Below, in pieces: positions 47,199-59,439 of a stretch of 64,000 bases of DNA. Every line of letters begins with the position of its first letter. The first letter of the stretch is position 1. The notes under the pieces were generated by a model that did not search any database, was not told where the DNA came from, and saw only the letters and a list, made by a program, of their open reading frames with translations. This stretch comes from Tetrastigma voinierianum (taxonomy: Eukaryota; Streptophyta; Magnoliopsida; Vitales; Vitaceae). The stretch covers positions 62,001 to 126,000 of the forward strand of contig JAEQBH010002961.1 of assembly GCA_016808115.1 (NCBI GenBank), read 5' to 3'. Both the position numbers and the translations under genes were made by a program.

Positions 47199-49756
47199 TG
47201 TAAGACTGAGAAATTCCAATTTACGGAAAAATGACAAAATCGTAATTTGGTTAAAATCTGAACTGTTCTATCTAGATCTCGGATAATGAAAGCGAATTTC
47301 ACCGTTGGAATCGTCGTAAATCAGCTGCTGTAAAAATTATTCAGTCTATGAGGCGATTAGAATTTCGCGTTTTTGAGGCATCACGTTTGGTCGCCAGTAA
47401 ACAGTCTAAAATCATTAGTCACATATAACACGTCTTCATGTCTGCTGAAGTGGCATGAGTAATTAAATGATGAAAATGGACCGCCGAGTAGGCCAGAATG
47501 TCAAAGCGGGAAATGAGGGACATAATGAATGTTTAAGATTTGATTTAAGTCACAAAATGCAAAATAGTCAATAGTAACCATCTCCTTCATTAAACCAAGA
47601 CAAAAAAAAAACGTGAAAGGGGAGGAAGAAGCTTCTGATGAGTTACAGATTTGAGTTTAGAGAGATTGTTTGCAGGCTTGCTCTCACAGAAATACAGGCG
47701 ATCCGGCTAGTGATGATCTTGGGGACAGAAGGAGAAGGCGCTCTACGCGGAGAGGGCTTAAGCGTGAGTCAGGATTTAGGGGTTTTCTCAAACTCAGAGA
47801 AGGTAGAGTTCTCCATATTTGGGTTTACACTTTATTTAAGTGTTTTCACAGTAACAAGTTTGCTTAGAGGCCTTGTTAACCAGGTTGATCTGTCCCCAAG
47901 CTTGGGGCCAAATTGATTAATTTAATGAGCCCAATGTGACGATTATAATTGTGAGGAATTTGTTTGGGTCTTTAATAGTGTAAATTATGCTTTAAATCAT
48001 GTATTGATTGGAATGAGGCCGGAAATATGGCGTGAAATCTTAATTCTAAAGTGACAGTGATGTATTGTTAAATAGTAGCCTCAGTTTCTTTGTTCCCTCA
48101 GGAATAGTGACACGAAAATATATTTTTTTGTGTAATATGTTTGATCAGTGATTCAAGTTGAATTGCTTTCGTGTTTGATGTGCTTGATGACCATTTGATG
48201 TATGAAATGAAAATTTGTGTGATTATGTGAATTGAATGTTTTGTAAATATATGCATGTTTATATATATTTACATGTGAAATAGTGTGTTGATTAATATCG
48301 TGTTATATGTTTAGTACTAGGTTATAGGGAGTGATGGATGAGATGATGCAGAAAATGGTTCGGAGGGTTGTCTAAAAATGTTAATTATCGGAGGATAGTC
48401 CAAATTAAAAATATCGATGCGTGGAGCGACCCAAATTGATATACATCGGGAGGGTGGTCACAAATAATATCAATCGTCAGTTGCCAATTGATATCTCACC
48501 AAATTGATCCACTAAATATAACATCGGAGGCAGTCTACTATAGATCGGGAGGTGTTAGACCACAGTATAAACAAATAACTTTGTTTGAAATTAGTTTTCT
48601 CACACGAGGCTTAGGCAAGTGTGAGGGAGTGATAGAGTTTCGGGATCGAGTTAGTCATGTAGACATTCAAGTAGAATCCATGCATTTGCTTGAATGTGTG
48701 TTTTATTCTGGAACATTGCCTTTGCACTTAGGTGGAGAGTAGCCCACTTAGGGGCGATTCACTACATGCACCCACCTTTGCCTTATGAGCATTAGCTCAC
48801 ACGTATTAGAGAGTTGTCATTTTATGATCTGGGGGCGTGAGGGACCGGCTAGATCCTAGGGCGAGGTTGTGAAGAAAGTCGGTTTAACAGCTTGGATGAT
48901 GTTTATGTATTAGGGCCAGTGTGTTTTTAATATATGTTGTATAAAGTCACAAACATTTGAACTCTTAGAACTATTGGATATAGTGGATTCATAGTTGGTA
49001 TGTTTTTATGGGTATTCAATAGTATGGAGCTGAGTAGTTTTACTTATATTTGTATCATTGTGTTATATTGAATTTGCTTGGGGCAGGGTTCAGTACGGAG
49101 TGTTGTATTTGGTAGAGCTCCGTGCAAGGAGACTCTGGGTTTTGAGTGGCTGATGATAACCTGTGACTCTGAAAATCCAAAGTTTTGGTAGAGATAAAAT
49201 AGTAATTAAGTGAAGTCTGAGGTACTCTAGATCTGGACAGTGAAAGCAGGACTTCTCGTTGAAATAAATCTGCAGTTGCCTCACACGTCGAATTTCTTTG
49301 AATTCCGAGACAGTCGGGATTTCACGTTTTTTGAGGCATGGGGTGTCGAATGTGTATGAGGTTAAGGGAATGCAATGGCGCCATCAAAGTGTGACACTTG
49401 GCATGGAAGGAATGAAGCTCACAATTAGCCATGTGGGAAATGAATCGTGGCTCACATTGAACCATGTAGTGATGATATCATAAAGAGGTTTTAAGAAATA
49501 AGGAAATAGAGATTGGAAAAATTGATAATGATAGACCTAGAGGAAATGGGAGGAGGTGCCTCCATGCATTTAGATAATTAGTTTGCTCCAAAAGGGAGAG
49601 AAAATTGCAAGGGAGGAAAGGCAAAAATAGAGAGGAAAATGAGGTGAGAAAAGAGAGAAAAATATTAGAAAAAGCAAAAGAAAGGGAAAGAAAGAGGAGA
49701 AGGGAAAGAAAAAAAGGAAGCTTAGGTTCGTAGAGAAAGGAGGAAAGGAGAAAGAG

Positions 49757-52700
49757 TTATCTTGCCTTCTAGTGCGTTAATCTTAGTATCATAGCTGACA
49801 GTTCTATAACATTAAAATCTGCTGAATCGAAGCCGTATTAGCATGACTTCCGTATAAAATTTTCTTTCTTTTTCCAACTTACAGGATTTGGTAAAATCTT
49901 GCTTGTGGAAAAACCTCGACATGGCCAGTGCATAAGGATCGTTGATCTGTATACAAACACATTTTCTAAAAATGTGTGTTGACGACTACAGCATTCTCAT
50001 GAGCTTCTGACAATAATGCATACATATGTTCGTATACAAATTCAAAGTATTTTCTTATAATATTCTTCTTAGTTGCATAATACAGTGTAGGACAATATAT
50101 TATTGCTCAGTGATCTTGCATACATATTTGCAGAAAATAGTTTTAAAATGCAAATAATAAACTAAGCAGAAGCTCAGTGAACATGTTTATAAATGTTTTA
50201 CTTTTTATGAAAACTTATCTATAAAAGCGTAAAACTTTCTTTTCGGAGAATATTTTTCAGAAGAACATTCCAGTTCTAAACACATGTACTTTACTTAGCA
50301 CCAAAATTTATAAAACTTTAATACTTGCTGTACTTTAAAGTTTATAAAACTTTAATATTTATGTTTGCTGCTTTACTTTAACAAAAGTTTATAAAACTTT
50401 CTAGATTCTCTTGTATATATCTTTGTGAAAGTCTTTGGCGTTCATAGTAATACAACAAGTTTACCATTTTCCATAAGCAGGGCACAAGAATAACGCATGC
50501 TTGAAAGTAAAATCCACGCGGGAGCTTGGCTCAACCGATCGTTCAATCCCAGCGGGAGCTTAGGCACAATGTTGCTAAGACATATGGGCTACAGGCGGCC
50601 CAGGAGCAAATGGTTGATTTTGAAACTATGTATCATGCTTATAAAACATCAATAGGTGGAGCTATTTTGTACTGTGTATTAGTGAGCAGGGCACATTGCA
50701 TCGGCGGAGTCTTGGGTTGAAGGACTGTGTGCGTGCACTTAACAGTGAGTGCAAATTGGATTGAGCTTTGTGTGTGTCGCTAATTTGATTCACCAGTTAA
50801 CCACATGCTCATCATCTTGGTGCTCCTTTAAATGCATGATGTATGACGCAAGTTTGCGGCCAGGCGAACTAAATGCGTGTATGAGATGCAGCTTGCGATG
50901 CGTCACGGAATACCTCGGCAGGTTTCTTTGCCGGCGGGAGAATTTGTTTATAAATATTCTTGCTGCTTGCTATTTCTTTGAAAAATAGTTTCTAGATTAA
51001 GCAGTTTATTCTTGCTTGAAAAATGGTTCCTGATTCAAAAACCGTTTCACTTCTACTTTTCTTCTTTGAAAATGGTTTAATTGTTAGCCAGTTTAACTAA
51101 CTGCTTGCTTTAATTCATTCTTTAACCTGCTTGAAAATGGTTGCAAATCAAAGAAAGCAGCGAAATCTGGAGTGTAAAGCAGTTTATAATAATAATATCT
51201 GGCTAGTATTTGGAAAATGAGTTTAAACCATTTCTTTTATTTCGCTTTACTAGAATTTTGAGCGCGTTCGCGATTTTACGCGTTTCTTTAACTATGGCGT
51301 TTGATGTGATGGGCGTATCGTCGTAATCAAGTAAATACTATTTGCTATTTACTATACAGTTACTATGCGATTCTTATCTGTTATCATATTATACTATACA
51401 CTATCTGTATCTGGCTGTCTGTATGCCTTGTATCTTATTATTTATTTATCTACGTATTCGCCCAAGTATTCTTATTTGATCACGTGATAGTGCGATATTT
51501 ACTATTTCACATGGAAATCAGAATGAAATCAGTGATTTTGGTCTTCGCGCGTGTCTCGTCGAGCGATAGAGTAACTCCTCTTGGTCAGAAAAGCGCGAGA
51601 CAGCTAGAATGAGCGTGAATCGAGAAAAACTAAAAATTTGGATTTTAGAATGTTACAGTCTAGGTGAAATCTAAGGTGTTTTTAGTCTTCCATGCCTTAT
51701 ACGTCACGTAAATGACTTAAGTGTTTATCGACAATCAGACGGTCGGATTCGAGTAGATGAGAAATAAAGCTAAGAGAGAGAAAAATGAAAGCGAATGGAT
51801 GGACGAGCGGAATGAAGGCGTGGAGAGAGGCGTCCGACAGAGATATTTTTAAATTTTTTATATAACGAGTTTATTCTCGGATCTGAAATCGGCGATCGGA
51901 TCGTCGAGACTCGCTTCTGGCATTTACTGCAGCGGCTGAAGAAATGCAGCATGTGCGCGCGGTTGGCGGAGGCCGGTGTGTCGGAAAATCAGAACCACAG
52001 TTTTCTCGGGCTCTGCGATCGTCGAGTGATGCGCTGGAAGCCGATGAGCAAAGAGGTGCTGCAGCGACTAACAGCTACGCGTGATCGCGGGATTCGCGGT
52101 TTAAGTGCAATAACAAACTGCGACTATGTCCCCGTATTCTTTACGCGTGAAGAAATCGAGCAGAGTAGTGATTTTAGTGCTTCGCGTAGGCTACGTCGCG
52201 TGAGCTAGCTTTTTCTCTTGGTCAGAAGCGCGAGCCAAGCTGGGTGAAGATCTGAAAAGCCCAAAAATTTGGATTTTCGGAATATTTACAGATTCTCGGT
52301 GAAATCAGTATTTTTGAGTCTTCGCGTGTAGCGCCGTCGCGTAGGCGCTTTCGTATTTATCGGCCAATCAAACGATTGATTCCAGTAGATCTGAGAAATA
52401 AGTAAGAGAGAAAAAAATTAAAAAAATCTCTGTTTGGGCGCTCTCTCTCCACCTTCATTACGTTCGTCAGTCGTTTGCTTTTCATTTTTTTTTTTAACAG
52501 GTGGGACCGCATTCTTCTTTCTTTTCTTGGTTCGTTTATTGTAGAAGCGATTTATTTTGTCAGGTTTAATTTCGGCACTATCACACAGTGAATATTCTTT
52601 CTGGAAAAATATTTCAGTTTTAAGATTTTGAAATCCAGTTTCGGGTTCCAGTACATGTCAATCGCTGAAATTCGTAAAATGTTAGGTATGCCGGAATTAG

Positions 52701-52988
52701 CGAAGCTTAGGTATTTAGATTTCCTTGAGACGAACTTAGCAGCGCGATCCAGTTTAAATCGTCAGAGATCTAGAGAATTTCGAGATTAACGAAAATTATG
52801 GCTGATTAATTCATATTATTTTCTTATTTAAAAACTTGAATTAATTATCACTTTGCATGCTTTCCTTAATTGCAAAGTCACCCCAGTCACTGAAAACTTT
52901 CTGATTTTATCTCTACAATGGCACTTGGTGCGCGTATATTCACTACGATTCACATTATGTATCTTGGCATATCGGAGACGGGGTATTA
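49757..52988 (-). mobile_element. Reverse-oriented LTR block related to family E
   Basis: The reverse complement of 49840-51240 is collinear with E at 32880-34440 (gtttccaaatactag, tgctttacac, ggttgagcc/gctcccg, gaacatatgtatg, ttcgtttagctc-type segments). On the minus strand its outer end at 52988 reads TGTAATACCCCGTCTCC, a normal LTR 5' end. Two further LTR-start-like sequences lie at 52289 and 51651, associated with an internal duplication. Limits are approximate. Confidence 0.6.
51520..52425 (-). repeat. Two 270-bp direct repeats spaced about 640 bp
   Basis: 51520-51790 and 52160-52425 share gattttagtgcttcgcg-type starts, ctcttggtcagaa, gcgcgag, aaaatttggattt, tacag and gagaaataa in the same order. 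In each, the minus strand shows an LTR-start-like TGTAA...AAAATCCAAATTT. Confidence 0.8.
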
Positions 52989-54523
52989 CGGGAGGAAGAA
53001 AGGAAGGATTTTAGACGCGGTGATCGGCGTTCGGCAGTTCGAGGACTAAAGTTGAATGCGATTAGGATGCGATGTGGACTGGCCCCAAAAAAATTGGAGT
53101 TCGATGGCTAGAGAGGTAGAGATATTTTCTCTTGGTTTACTTTAAGCGCCGAGGCTTTATAATGGTAGGGGTTCAGCATGGGAGCCACGTAATTAGTTCC
53201 AGCTTTGGGATTAAAAGGGTATGGATTTCATGTTCCGGTTCACACGATCCAGGCGTGGGAGTTAGGAGTTTTAATTAGGGCGCGAAGTTTAAGGTGTTGT
53301 GGTTTGTTGATGTGATGCGAGGATTGGAACGAAATTGTTCATGTTTGTGAAGGGGGCCGTGAGGTACTACTGTTGAATGGTCACACAGTGTGTAACTGGT
53401 GTGTGTTGTTATTGCTTCAGCGAATGGCGTGCGATTGTGTGGAAATGTGATGTTGATGCATGCTCTTTTTGATGTAATGCGTGGTTTGCATCGGAGGTAG
53501 ATTATATGTATAAATTATAATTTTCCATGGTTGTAAACCATTTATTGTAATTAACCGTTGTCGTAGTGAGAAAATACGTGGCATCATGTGCCATGTCTTA
53601 GCGATCGCCAGCGTCAGGTCGGGTGTGAGTGCCGAGGGGTAAGGACTATTCACCGACATTTAATTGAATGGGTCGTGAATTCGGAAAAATGGAATGAAGT
53701 CCAAGGTAGAAATTCACGAGTGTGTAAATGATCAAAATGATAAATTACGTGTTTTGAAACGACAGTTGGGGTAGATCCCCCGGGGTGAAAGTCGAGTGTT
53801 ATTGAGTTAGACATGAATCAAACGATGTAAGTTCGTGAAAATGTTGAAAAGGCGTCACGGCGTCCTACGGTGTAAACCGAAATATTAGCCCACAAAGAAA
53901 GGAAAAATTTGATAAATAAAATTGGAAGAGATGCAATGGTTTAGTCGCCCGGTGTGTATTTGGTTTTATTACGCACTTGGCATTAGGGTGTGAGAAGTCG
54001 GTTGGGACTTGGGTCGTGAGCATGAGGGGTTACATCTCTGTACATGATATGACATTCATATAATAGTAAATAATTGTATGGAATGTGATTGATTGTTTAT
54101 ATATCTTGTTCTGTATGCATTTTAGGTGGGAGTATTTCGTAGAGCTTTCTACTAGGCTTTGCTCGCAGAGTCGTGGGACCCGCAGTGCGAGACTATCGGA
54201 GGCGACACTCGAGTAGAGTAGGCTTGAGAAGAAAGTCGGAAATATGGGCAGTGGAAATATTTGTAAATATGTATAAATCTTTTGTGAAACTGAGCATGCG
54301 ACTATGATAATATAGTTGATTATTATTTTTATGAGTATGGATGTATGGGCCCCATGTGGCCATTTTACTCATGTGTGTGTCTCGTAACACAAGGCCAGCG
54401 TGAGATTTTGCGGGTTGACGGGTGAATCAATGGACCCAGGGTTGGGGGTCCTGAGGCCCGACATCCGGCTCGTATTCCGCGGGTTGGCGGTGTCAAGCGG
54501 ACCCCAGGTTTGGGGGCGTCAGA

Positions 54524-54535
54524 GCAGTATCGAGC
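54524..54535 (+). other. D primer-binding site (iMet-like, damaged)
   Basis: gcagtatcgagc lies three bases after the LTR end. It fits tggtatcagagc with a changed start and a missing a. Position is right, sequence is poor. Confidence 0.6.
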
Positions 54536-56240
54536 GCAGGTATCTGAAGCCACCTAGGGAGCTCGAGTTTAGGTATTCATCGCCTTGGGGTGTGGTTTGA
54601 TGTTGAGTTTAGGTATGAGATTACCTAGGAAGGCACAGAGAAAAAAAAAAAAAACTAGGACACTGCATGTGAGTTTGGTATATGCTTGGTGTATGGTTTG
54701 TGTTTGGTGTGCATGACATGTTTTATGTGTTGAGATTGTATGTGTGCTTGGTGATTAGCACATGGATGTGTTAGAAAAATATTTTAGAAAATATTTTGAG
54801 TTTACAGTGTACAAAACTGGAACGAAGAAAAGAAAGTAAAGAAAAATAAATTTTAATAAAAATTTATTTGAGTTAGAAATGAAGAAAATAACTTCATAAA
54901 TTGGATTGTTCATTAGAGTGAAAATAATTTTCTAGGGTTTCTGATTAATAAAGAAGAAAATTAGTGAAATAATTTTGTTATGAAATTATTTGAGTATTTT
55001 GGAAATGAAAAAAAAATATGTATAAATATTTTTCCCGGAAATTTCCGATGGTTGGAAATGAGTGGAAATAAACAATGAGAAAAAAAAAAAAAAATGTGTG
55101 TTGCACGTTGGATGGGCTACTGCCCAACTGTATTGCAAGGAGGGATTGTTATGTTGCAATACAATCAGTGTATTGCAAGGAGGGATTGTTATGTTGCAAT
55201 ACAATCAGTGTATTTTTAAGGATGGGAAGAGTGGATTCAGGCTAAGAAAATGTCTTGCGTATAGTGGTTTGTATTACGAGGCGAGGAAGAAAGTGTATTC
55301 TTAATTGGTTTGGCTTTGGGGTGAAGGCCGACACGATACAAAATTTGTGTCGTGGCGAAAGGGGTGAAGGGTTGAGAGCTAGATTACAATCTGAGTGTAT
55401 TCTGAAGCGATGGCCAGGAGTGAATTAATATCATAATCTGATAGGTTGTATTGTGGTAGAAGAGGCCTTAGGCTCTTTGGGGATTTTATATCGCAATACA
55501 CCTTAGTGTATTGTGATATAAGCCGATCTAGACGTATAAGCTTAGCTAGGAGGCGTGCTCGCAAATACACCTCTTGTATTGTGACTAAGGAATTTAGGCT
55601 TTGTATTACGTACAACATTGTGTATTGCAACGACGCTTTGGCTGGGAGGAGAGCACATGTCGCAATTACAAACCAGTGCTATTTGTGACGGGCCCTAGGA
55701 AGAAAGGTAGGGTGTGTTCTGTTCTTTGTGACCAGACCTGTATTGGCTGATGTGTGACCTTGCGCTGCGATGCGACCATACGGGGCCACGTTTCTGGCCA
55801 GGGCGGCTGCGACCACGGCCGGCCAGACACGATCGCCACGGCTGATAGCTGGTGCACCACAGGTGCGCTTTGGGGTCTGTTAGGCTTGATTGGGTGTTAT
55901 TGCACCGACTCGGTTCGACCAGTTTTTCGACTGATGCTGTTTTTTGGAGTTGCAGTTTGGACCGGTTCATGAACACTATACGTCACAAAAATTTTCGAAT
56001 TTTTTTAAATTAATTAAAAATAAGCAAAAATCAAAGAAAATTTGACAAAATTTTGGAAAAATAAAATTTTCAAAAATAGAATTTTGTTGATGAAATGATT
56101 TAAATTAATGGATAATTGTCTGCGTTGGCTTCATAAATCACCCAGGGGACTTGATGTATACATTGGTTTGTGTATGATTAATGTATGAGTTTGTGTTTAT
56201 GCCTTGGAAGTCTTGTATTGTATATTGACATCATATTGAT
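54536..56240 (+). other. D leader between primer site and gag, no gene seen
   Basis: About 1.7 kb without a supportable reading frame. The first 500 bp are AT-rich (54600-55090). From 55130 to 55690 a gtattgca/tgcaatac motif recurs on both strands. 55700-55970 is GC-rich, and 55980-56180 AT-rich again. Long leaders of this kind are common in large plant Gypsy elements. Confidence 0.6.
55130..55209 (+). repeat. Perfect 40-bp tandem duplication with inverted arms
   Basis: Two identical 40-bp units (55130-55169 and 55170-55209). Each holds gtattgca near its start and the inverse tgcaatac near its end, so each unit can fold into a stem with 8-bp arms. Confidence 0.95.
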
Positions 56241-57180
56241 TATGTAGATGTGGCTAGTAGGCGGAGGACAGGGTCGTCCACGAGGCGGTTGAGGCTGCAG
56301 AGCATTTGACCGATACGGTATTTGATCCAGCGGGCGCTGGCAGGCGGTAGAGTATCGCGGTGAGCTGTGCGGCAGCTGAGGCATAGCGAGTAGTCGGGAG
56401 GTTCTAGTGGCCTCCAGTTTAAACACATCATCCTCAGAGAGCGTTCAAGGGGAGGAGACCCAATGGTGGCAGATCATTGGTTTATGCAAATTGAAAACAT
56501 ATTGGAGGCTATGGAGATCACCTCGTCTAGGTGTTGAGATGATTGTTTGCATTCCGGCTAGAGGCGAGGCAGGGTATGGTGGAGATGGGTTAGGACTTCT
56601 CGAGACTTAGAGTTTATGACGCTAGAGCGAGTTTCGGGGATTTGTTCATGGGTAAGTATTTCGAATTTGCGAGGCATGCGAGGCTCGGGAGTTCCTAGAG
56701 GCTGACGGGCGATGGCTGTGATGGACTACGTGGCTAGATTCACGAGTTAGCGGTTCTTCGATTGTGCGCCTTGACTTTGGCAAAGGTAGGAGATTCGAAT
56801 GGGTGAAGTTGTCCATTGAGTACAGGACAGGACTTCGCCTACAGGATATGGATTCCATGGTTGGGACTGCCTCGACCATAGAGAGAGGAGGGAGTTAAGA
56901 GAGGATGCTCGGAGCACTTTCGGGATCACGAGTGTTAGTAACAAGAGGAAGGACATTGATCTTCTTCCGGTTCGGGGAAAGGCGGAGGCTAGTTCGCTAG
57001 GGTCCCAGTCGCGGCCATCGGGTGCGGACGGATGAGATTCTTGGTCGGTGGGACTGATGGTATGCTACCATTGTCGGCCGGCTGGACACACATGAAGGAG
57101 GGATTGCCCGAGACGGGGATCCCGGGGTTTTGGGGCGGCCACGATTGATCATTAGTAAGATGAGGAGATACGATGCGTTC
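56241..57180 (+). pseudogene. Broken gag (element D)
   Basis: The N-terminus is uncertain (ATG codons at 56242 and 56248). The gag core is readable in pieces: ADHWFMQIENILEAMEITSS (about 56468-56527), RVWWRWV (about 56572-56592), then SRDL and LFMGKYF in another frame (about 56600-56660), and ARHARAREFL-type sequence (about 56672-56700). A zinc knuckle sits at 57063-57110: CYHCRPAGHT, an in-frame stop, then RRDCP, giving one residue too many between H and the last C. Confidence 0.85.
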
Positions 57181-57398
57181 CTCCGCGGCCTTGATGCAGG
57201 CCCAGAAAGCCCCAGTCTCAATTTGGGGAGCTACCACGGGCACCTCACATTTCACGAGGCGGGCTCGAGAGGCGGGCTGGAGTAGGCGGAGGCCCGAGGC
57301 CCTGGCGGCGGGGACATCAAGGGTCGGGGGCGTGTCTACGCCATCACACCCCTTGGCCCGAGTCCCGACATATCGGCCCGGTTATACGGGGGTGCGTT

Positions 57399-57960
57399 TT
57401 GCTATCTCGCCTATGGGCTAGAGTGTTATTTGATTCTGGTGCTTCGCATTCTTTCATCGCTGCATCAGTTGTGATCGAGCTGGGCTTAGAGGTTGAGACC
57501 TTAGAGGAGCCTTTATATGTGAGTTCTCCCCTAGGGATTAGGGCGAGAATAGGGATGATATGTCAAGGTTGCGAGTTGAATCTGGGACTCTACTCAGTGG
57601 ACACGAGGATCATGGACATGTCGAGTTCGATGTCATCCTAAGGGATGGATTGGGTGACGGCTTATAGGGTCGTTACTCGATTGTGAGCGCGGAGGTTACC
57701 GCTACATGCGGGGGCGGTACTCCGTGTGGTATTTCGGGGGACAAACATGATATTTTGCCCATACGAGTATATGAGTCAGTGTCACGGGGACGGTTAGCGG
57801 GTTTGCTGGCGAGCCTTACCACTCAGGGACGAGGAGAAACAGGACTTAGATCTACCTCGGGTAGTATGCGGGTGTGTGGATGTTTTTCGGATGGTACGGA
57901 CCTACCTCGCGGAGGATGTAGACCGGTGTTGGGTTACACTGCGTGCTTCACCCGTCTCTG
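57399..57960 (+). pseudogene. Protease region (element D), partly open
   Basis: Open at 57399-57641 with RVLFDSGASHSFIAASVV, where DSGAS is the catalytic aspartic protease motif. It is followed by ETLEEPLYVSSPLG and a C.GCELNL segment typical of Gypsy proteases. GMDWV follows in another frame at about 57642-57656. Confidence 0.92.
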
Positions 57961-58770
57961 CCCGACCAGCATAGGATGGCACCGGTCAAGTTACGGGAAC
58001 TCGGAGTCCGTCTGAGAGCTCTTTGGACAAGTTTCATAAGGCCAGGAGCACTTCACCATGGGCATCCCGGTTGTTTGCAAAGAAGAAGAATGAGACCATG
58101 AGCATTGCGATTATCGACAGGTTGAGCAGGTTCACGATCGAGAATCGATTTACCATTCACCAGAAAGGATTGACGATTTGTTTGATGGAGGTTGAGAGGA
58201 GAAGCGAGTCCTCCAGATGACCGCCCTTGCTAGTTACCATCGGTGAGGTGGAATCTGGATATCCCTAAGACGGCGTTTAGGGCGCGTTATGTTCACTTTG
58301 AGTTTCACGGTGATGCCCTTGGTTGGCGAATGCGCCGGCGGGGGATTCATGGATCTCATGCATAGGATGGTACCAGCCCTATTTAGATCGGTTTGTCGTA
58401 GTCTTCGTGGATGACATCTTAATCTACTCTAATCAAAGTGGGAACATAGGTATCCTTGAGGATCATTTCTGGTTGTTAGAGATAGCCATCGGTATGCCTT
58501 GAGTTGTTAAGTGCGAGTTACGGCTTACTAAGGTGAGATTTTGGGACACGTGGTGTCGACATCAAAGTGTCGGTCGACCCGGAGAAGGCGAGGCGATGAG
58601 TTGGGGCGGGAGGCGAGTGAGTCTTCGAGATCGTGGTTTCTTGGGATTATTTGGGTATAGGAGATTCATTGAGGATTTCTCGGGATGCGTGGCTATGGTA
58701 GGTTGACCAGAAAGGAGTCGAGTTTGATTGGGATGACCAGATGCGAGGAGGCATTCGGGGAGTTTAAGGA
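57961..58770 (+). pseudogene. Broken reverse transcriptase (element D)
   Basis: RMAPVKLREL (about 57974-58003) and FIRPG (about 58032) mark the N-terminus. SPWASRLFAKKKNETMSIAI at about 58050-58110 is the degraded fingers motif. FMDLMHRM (about 58347) and LDRFVVVFVDDILIYS (58383-58430) hold the catalytic FVDD box. A FLGLFGYRRFIEDFS-like run is at 58637-58682. The linker between catalytic box and the FLG motif is heavily shifted. Confidence 0.93.
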
Positions 58771-59215
58771 GACTTGCTTCGCTCCCATCTTGATAGTTCG
58801 GACGGGGAATAGGGGTACACAGGTGTGTATTGTAGCCTCGAGGGCCGGATTAGGATGTGTTTGATGCGTCCGGGAGTAGTAACTATGGTTCTCATCAGTT
58901 GAAGAATCACGAGTAGAATTACCCCACACCACGACATGGAGTTGTGGCGTAATCATCGCCTTGAAGATTTAGCCACTACTTATCTGGCGAGGAGTTCGGG
59001 TGTGCACCCGGACCAAAAAGAAGTCGAAGTATATCATTTTCGCGGACACCGATATGAGGCAGCACGGATGGATGGAGTTCTAGAGGGATTATGACTTCAC
59101 TGCATTACCATCCGTGGAGCAAATGTGGTGACTGATGCACTCAGTCGGAAGTCACGGGGAATGTTGGCTAGTGTAGCTTCTCGAGGAGTGGCGGAGGGTA
59201 CTGGGAAGCTGGAGG
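58771..59215 (+). pseudogene. Broken RNase H (element D)
   Basis: Pieces in order: CLAPILIV-like (about 58777-58800), VYCSLEGRIRMC-like remnant of the first catalytic aspartate segment (about 58825-58860), HDMELWRN remnant of HDLELAAVV (about 58932), a TDTKSL-type fragment near 59047, and GANVVTDALSRKSRGML (59117-59167). Collinear with the RNase H of B and X. Confidence 0.85.
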
Positions 59216-59439
59216 GCGATTTGAGCTCTACTGATGTGATAGACTTCGGGCTGCAGGGAGTTTAGTAAGCTGCAAGTCTACATTGAAAGCGAAGTGATTA
59301 GTCCGATGCTTGGACGGAGAAGATGATATCCACTCCCGAGGGGCCAGGCTATTCAGTGGTGATGAAATTTGGACCGTTCCATAGATGGTAGTCTTCAGTA
59401 TAGGGGATGGGTAGTGGTTCCTTAAATTGTGCGGTTGAG

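Larger units (their letters stand above)
49162..54455 (+). mobile_element. C-related LTR nested in D 5' LTR, itself split
   Basis: Starts tgtgactctgaaaatcc in the D sequence gatgataac. Its first 600 bp resemble the C LTR at 42150-42740 (acacttggcat, ctcacaattagccatg, GA-rich block). The last part (about 54290-54450) again resembles C's end: ttatgagtatggatgtatgggcc and tctcatggcgtgag-type motifs. The middle right part (53000-54250) is only weakly similar to C, so it may be a diverged subfamily or contain another fragment. No coding region seen. Confidence 0.6.
47199..54521 (+). mobile_element. D 5' LTR, interrupted at 49162-54455
   Basis: Starts tgtaagactgagaaattcc. Segments at 47800-48780 match 61380-62400 of the 3' LTR, including aataactttgtttgaaatta and acttaggtggagagtagccc. 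The last 66 bp (54456-54521) carry cgtattccgcgggtt, as in 62763-62777, and end gggggcgtca. Confidence 0.88.
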
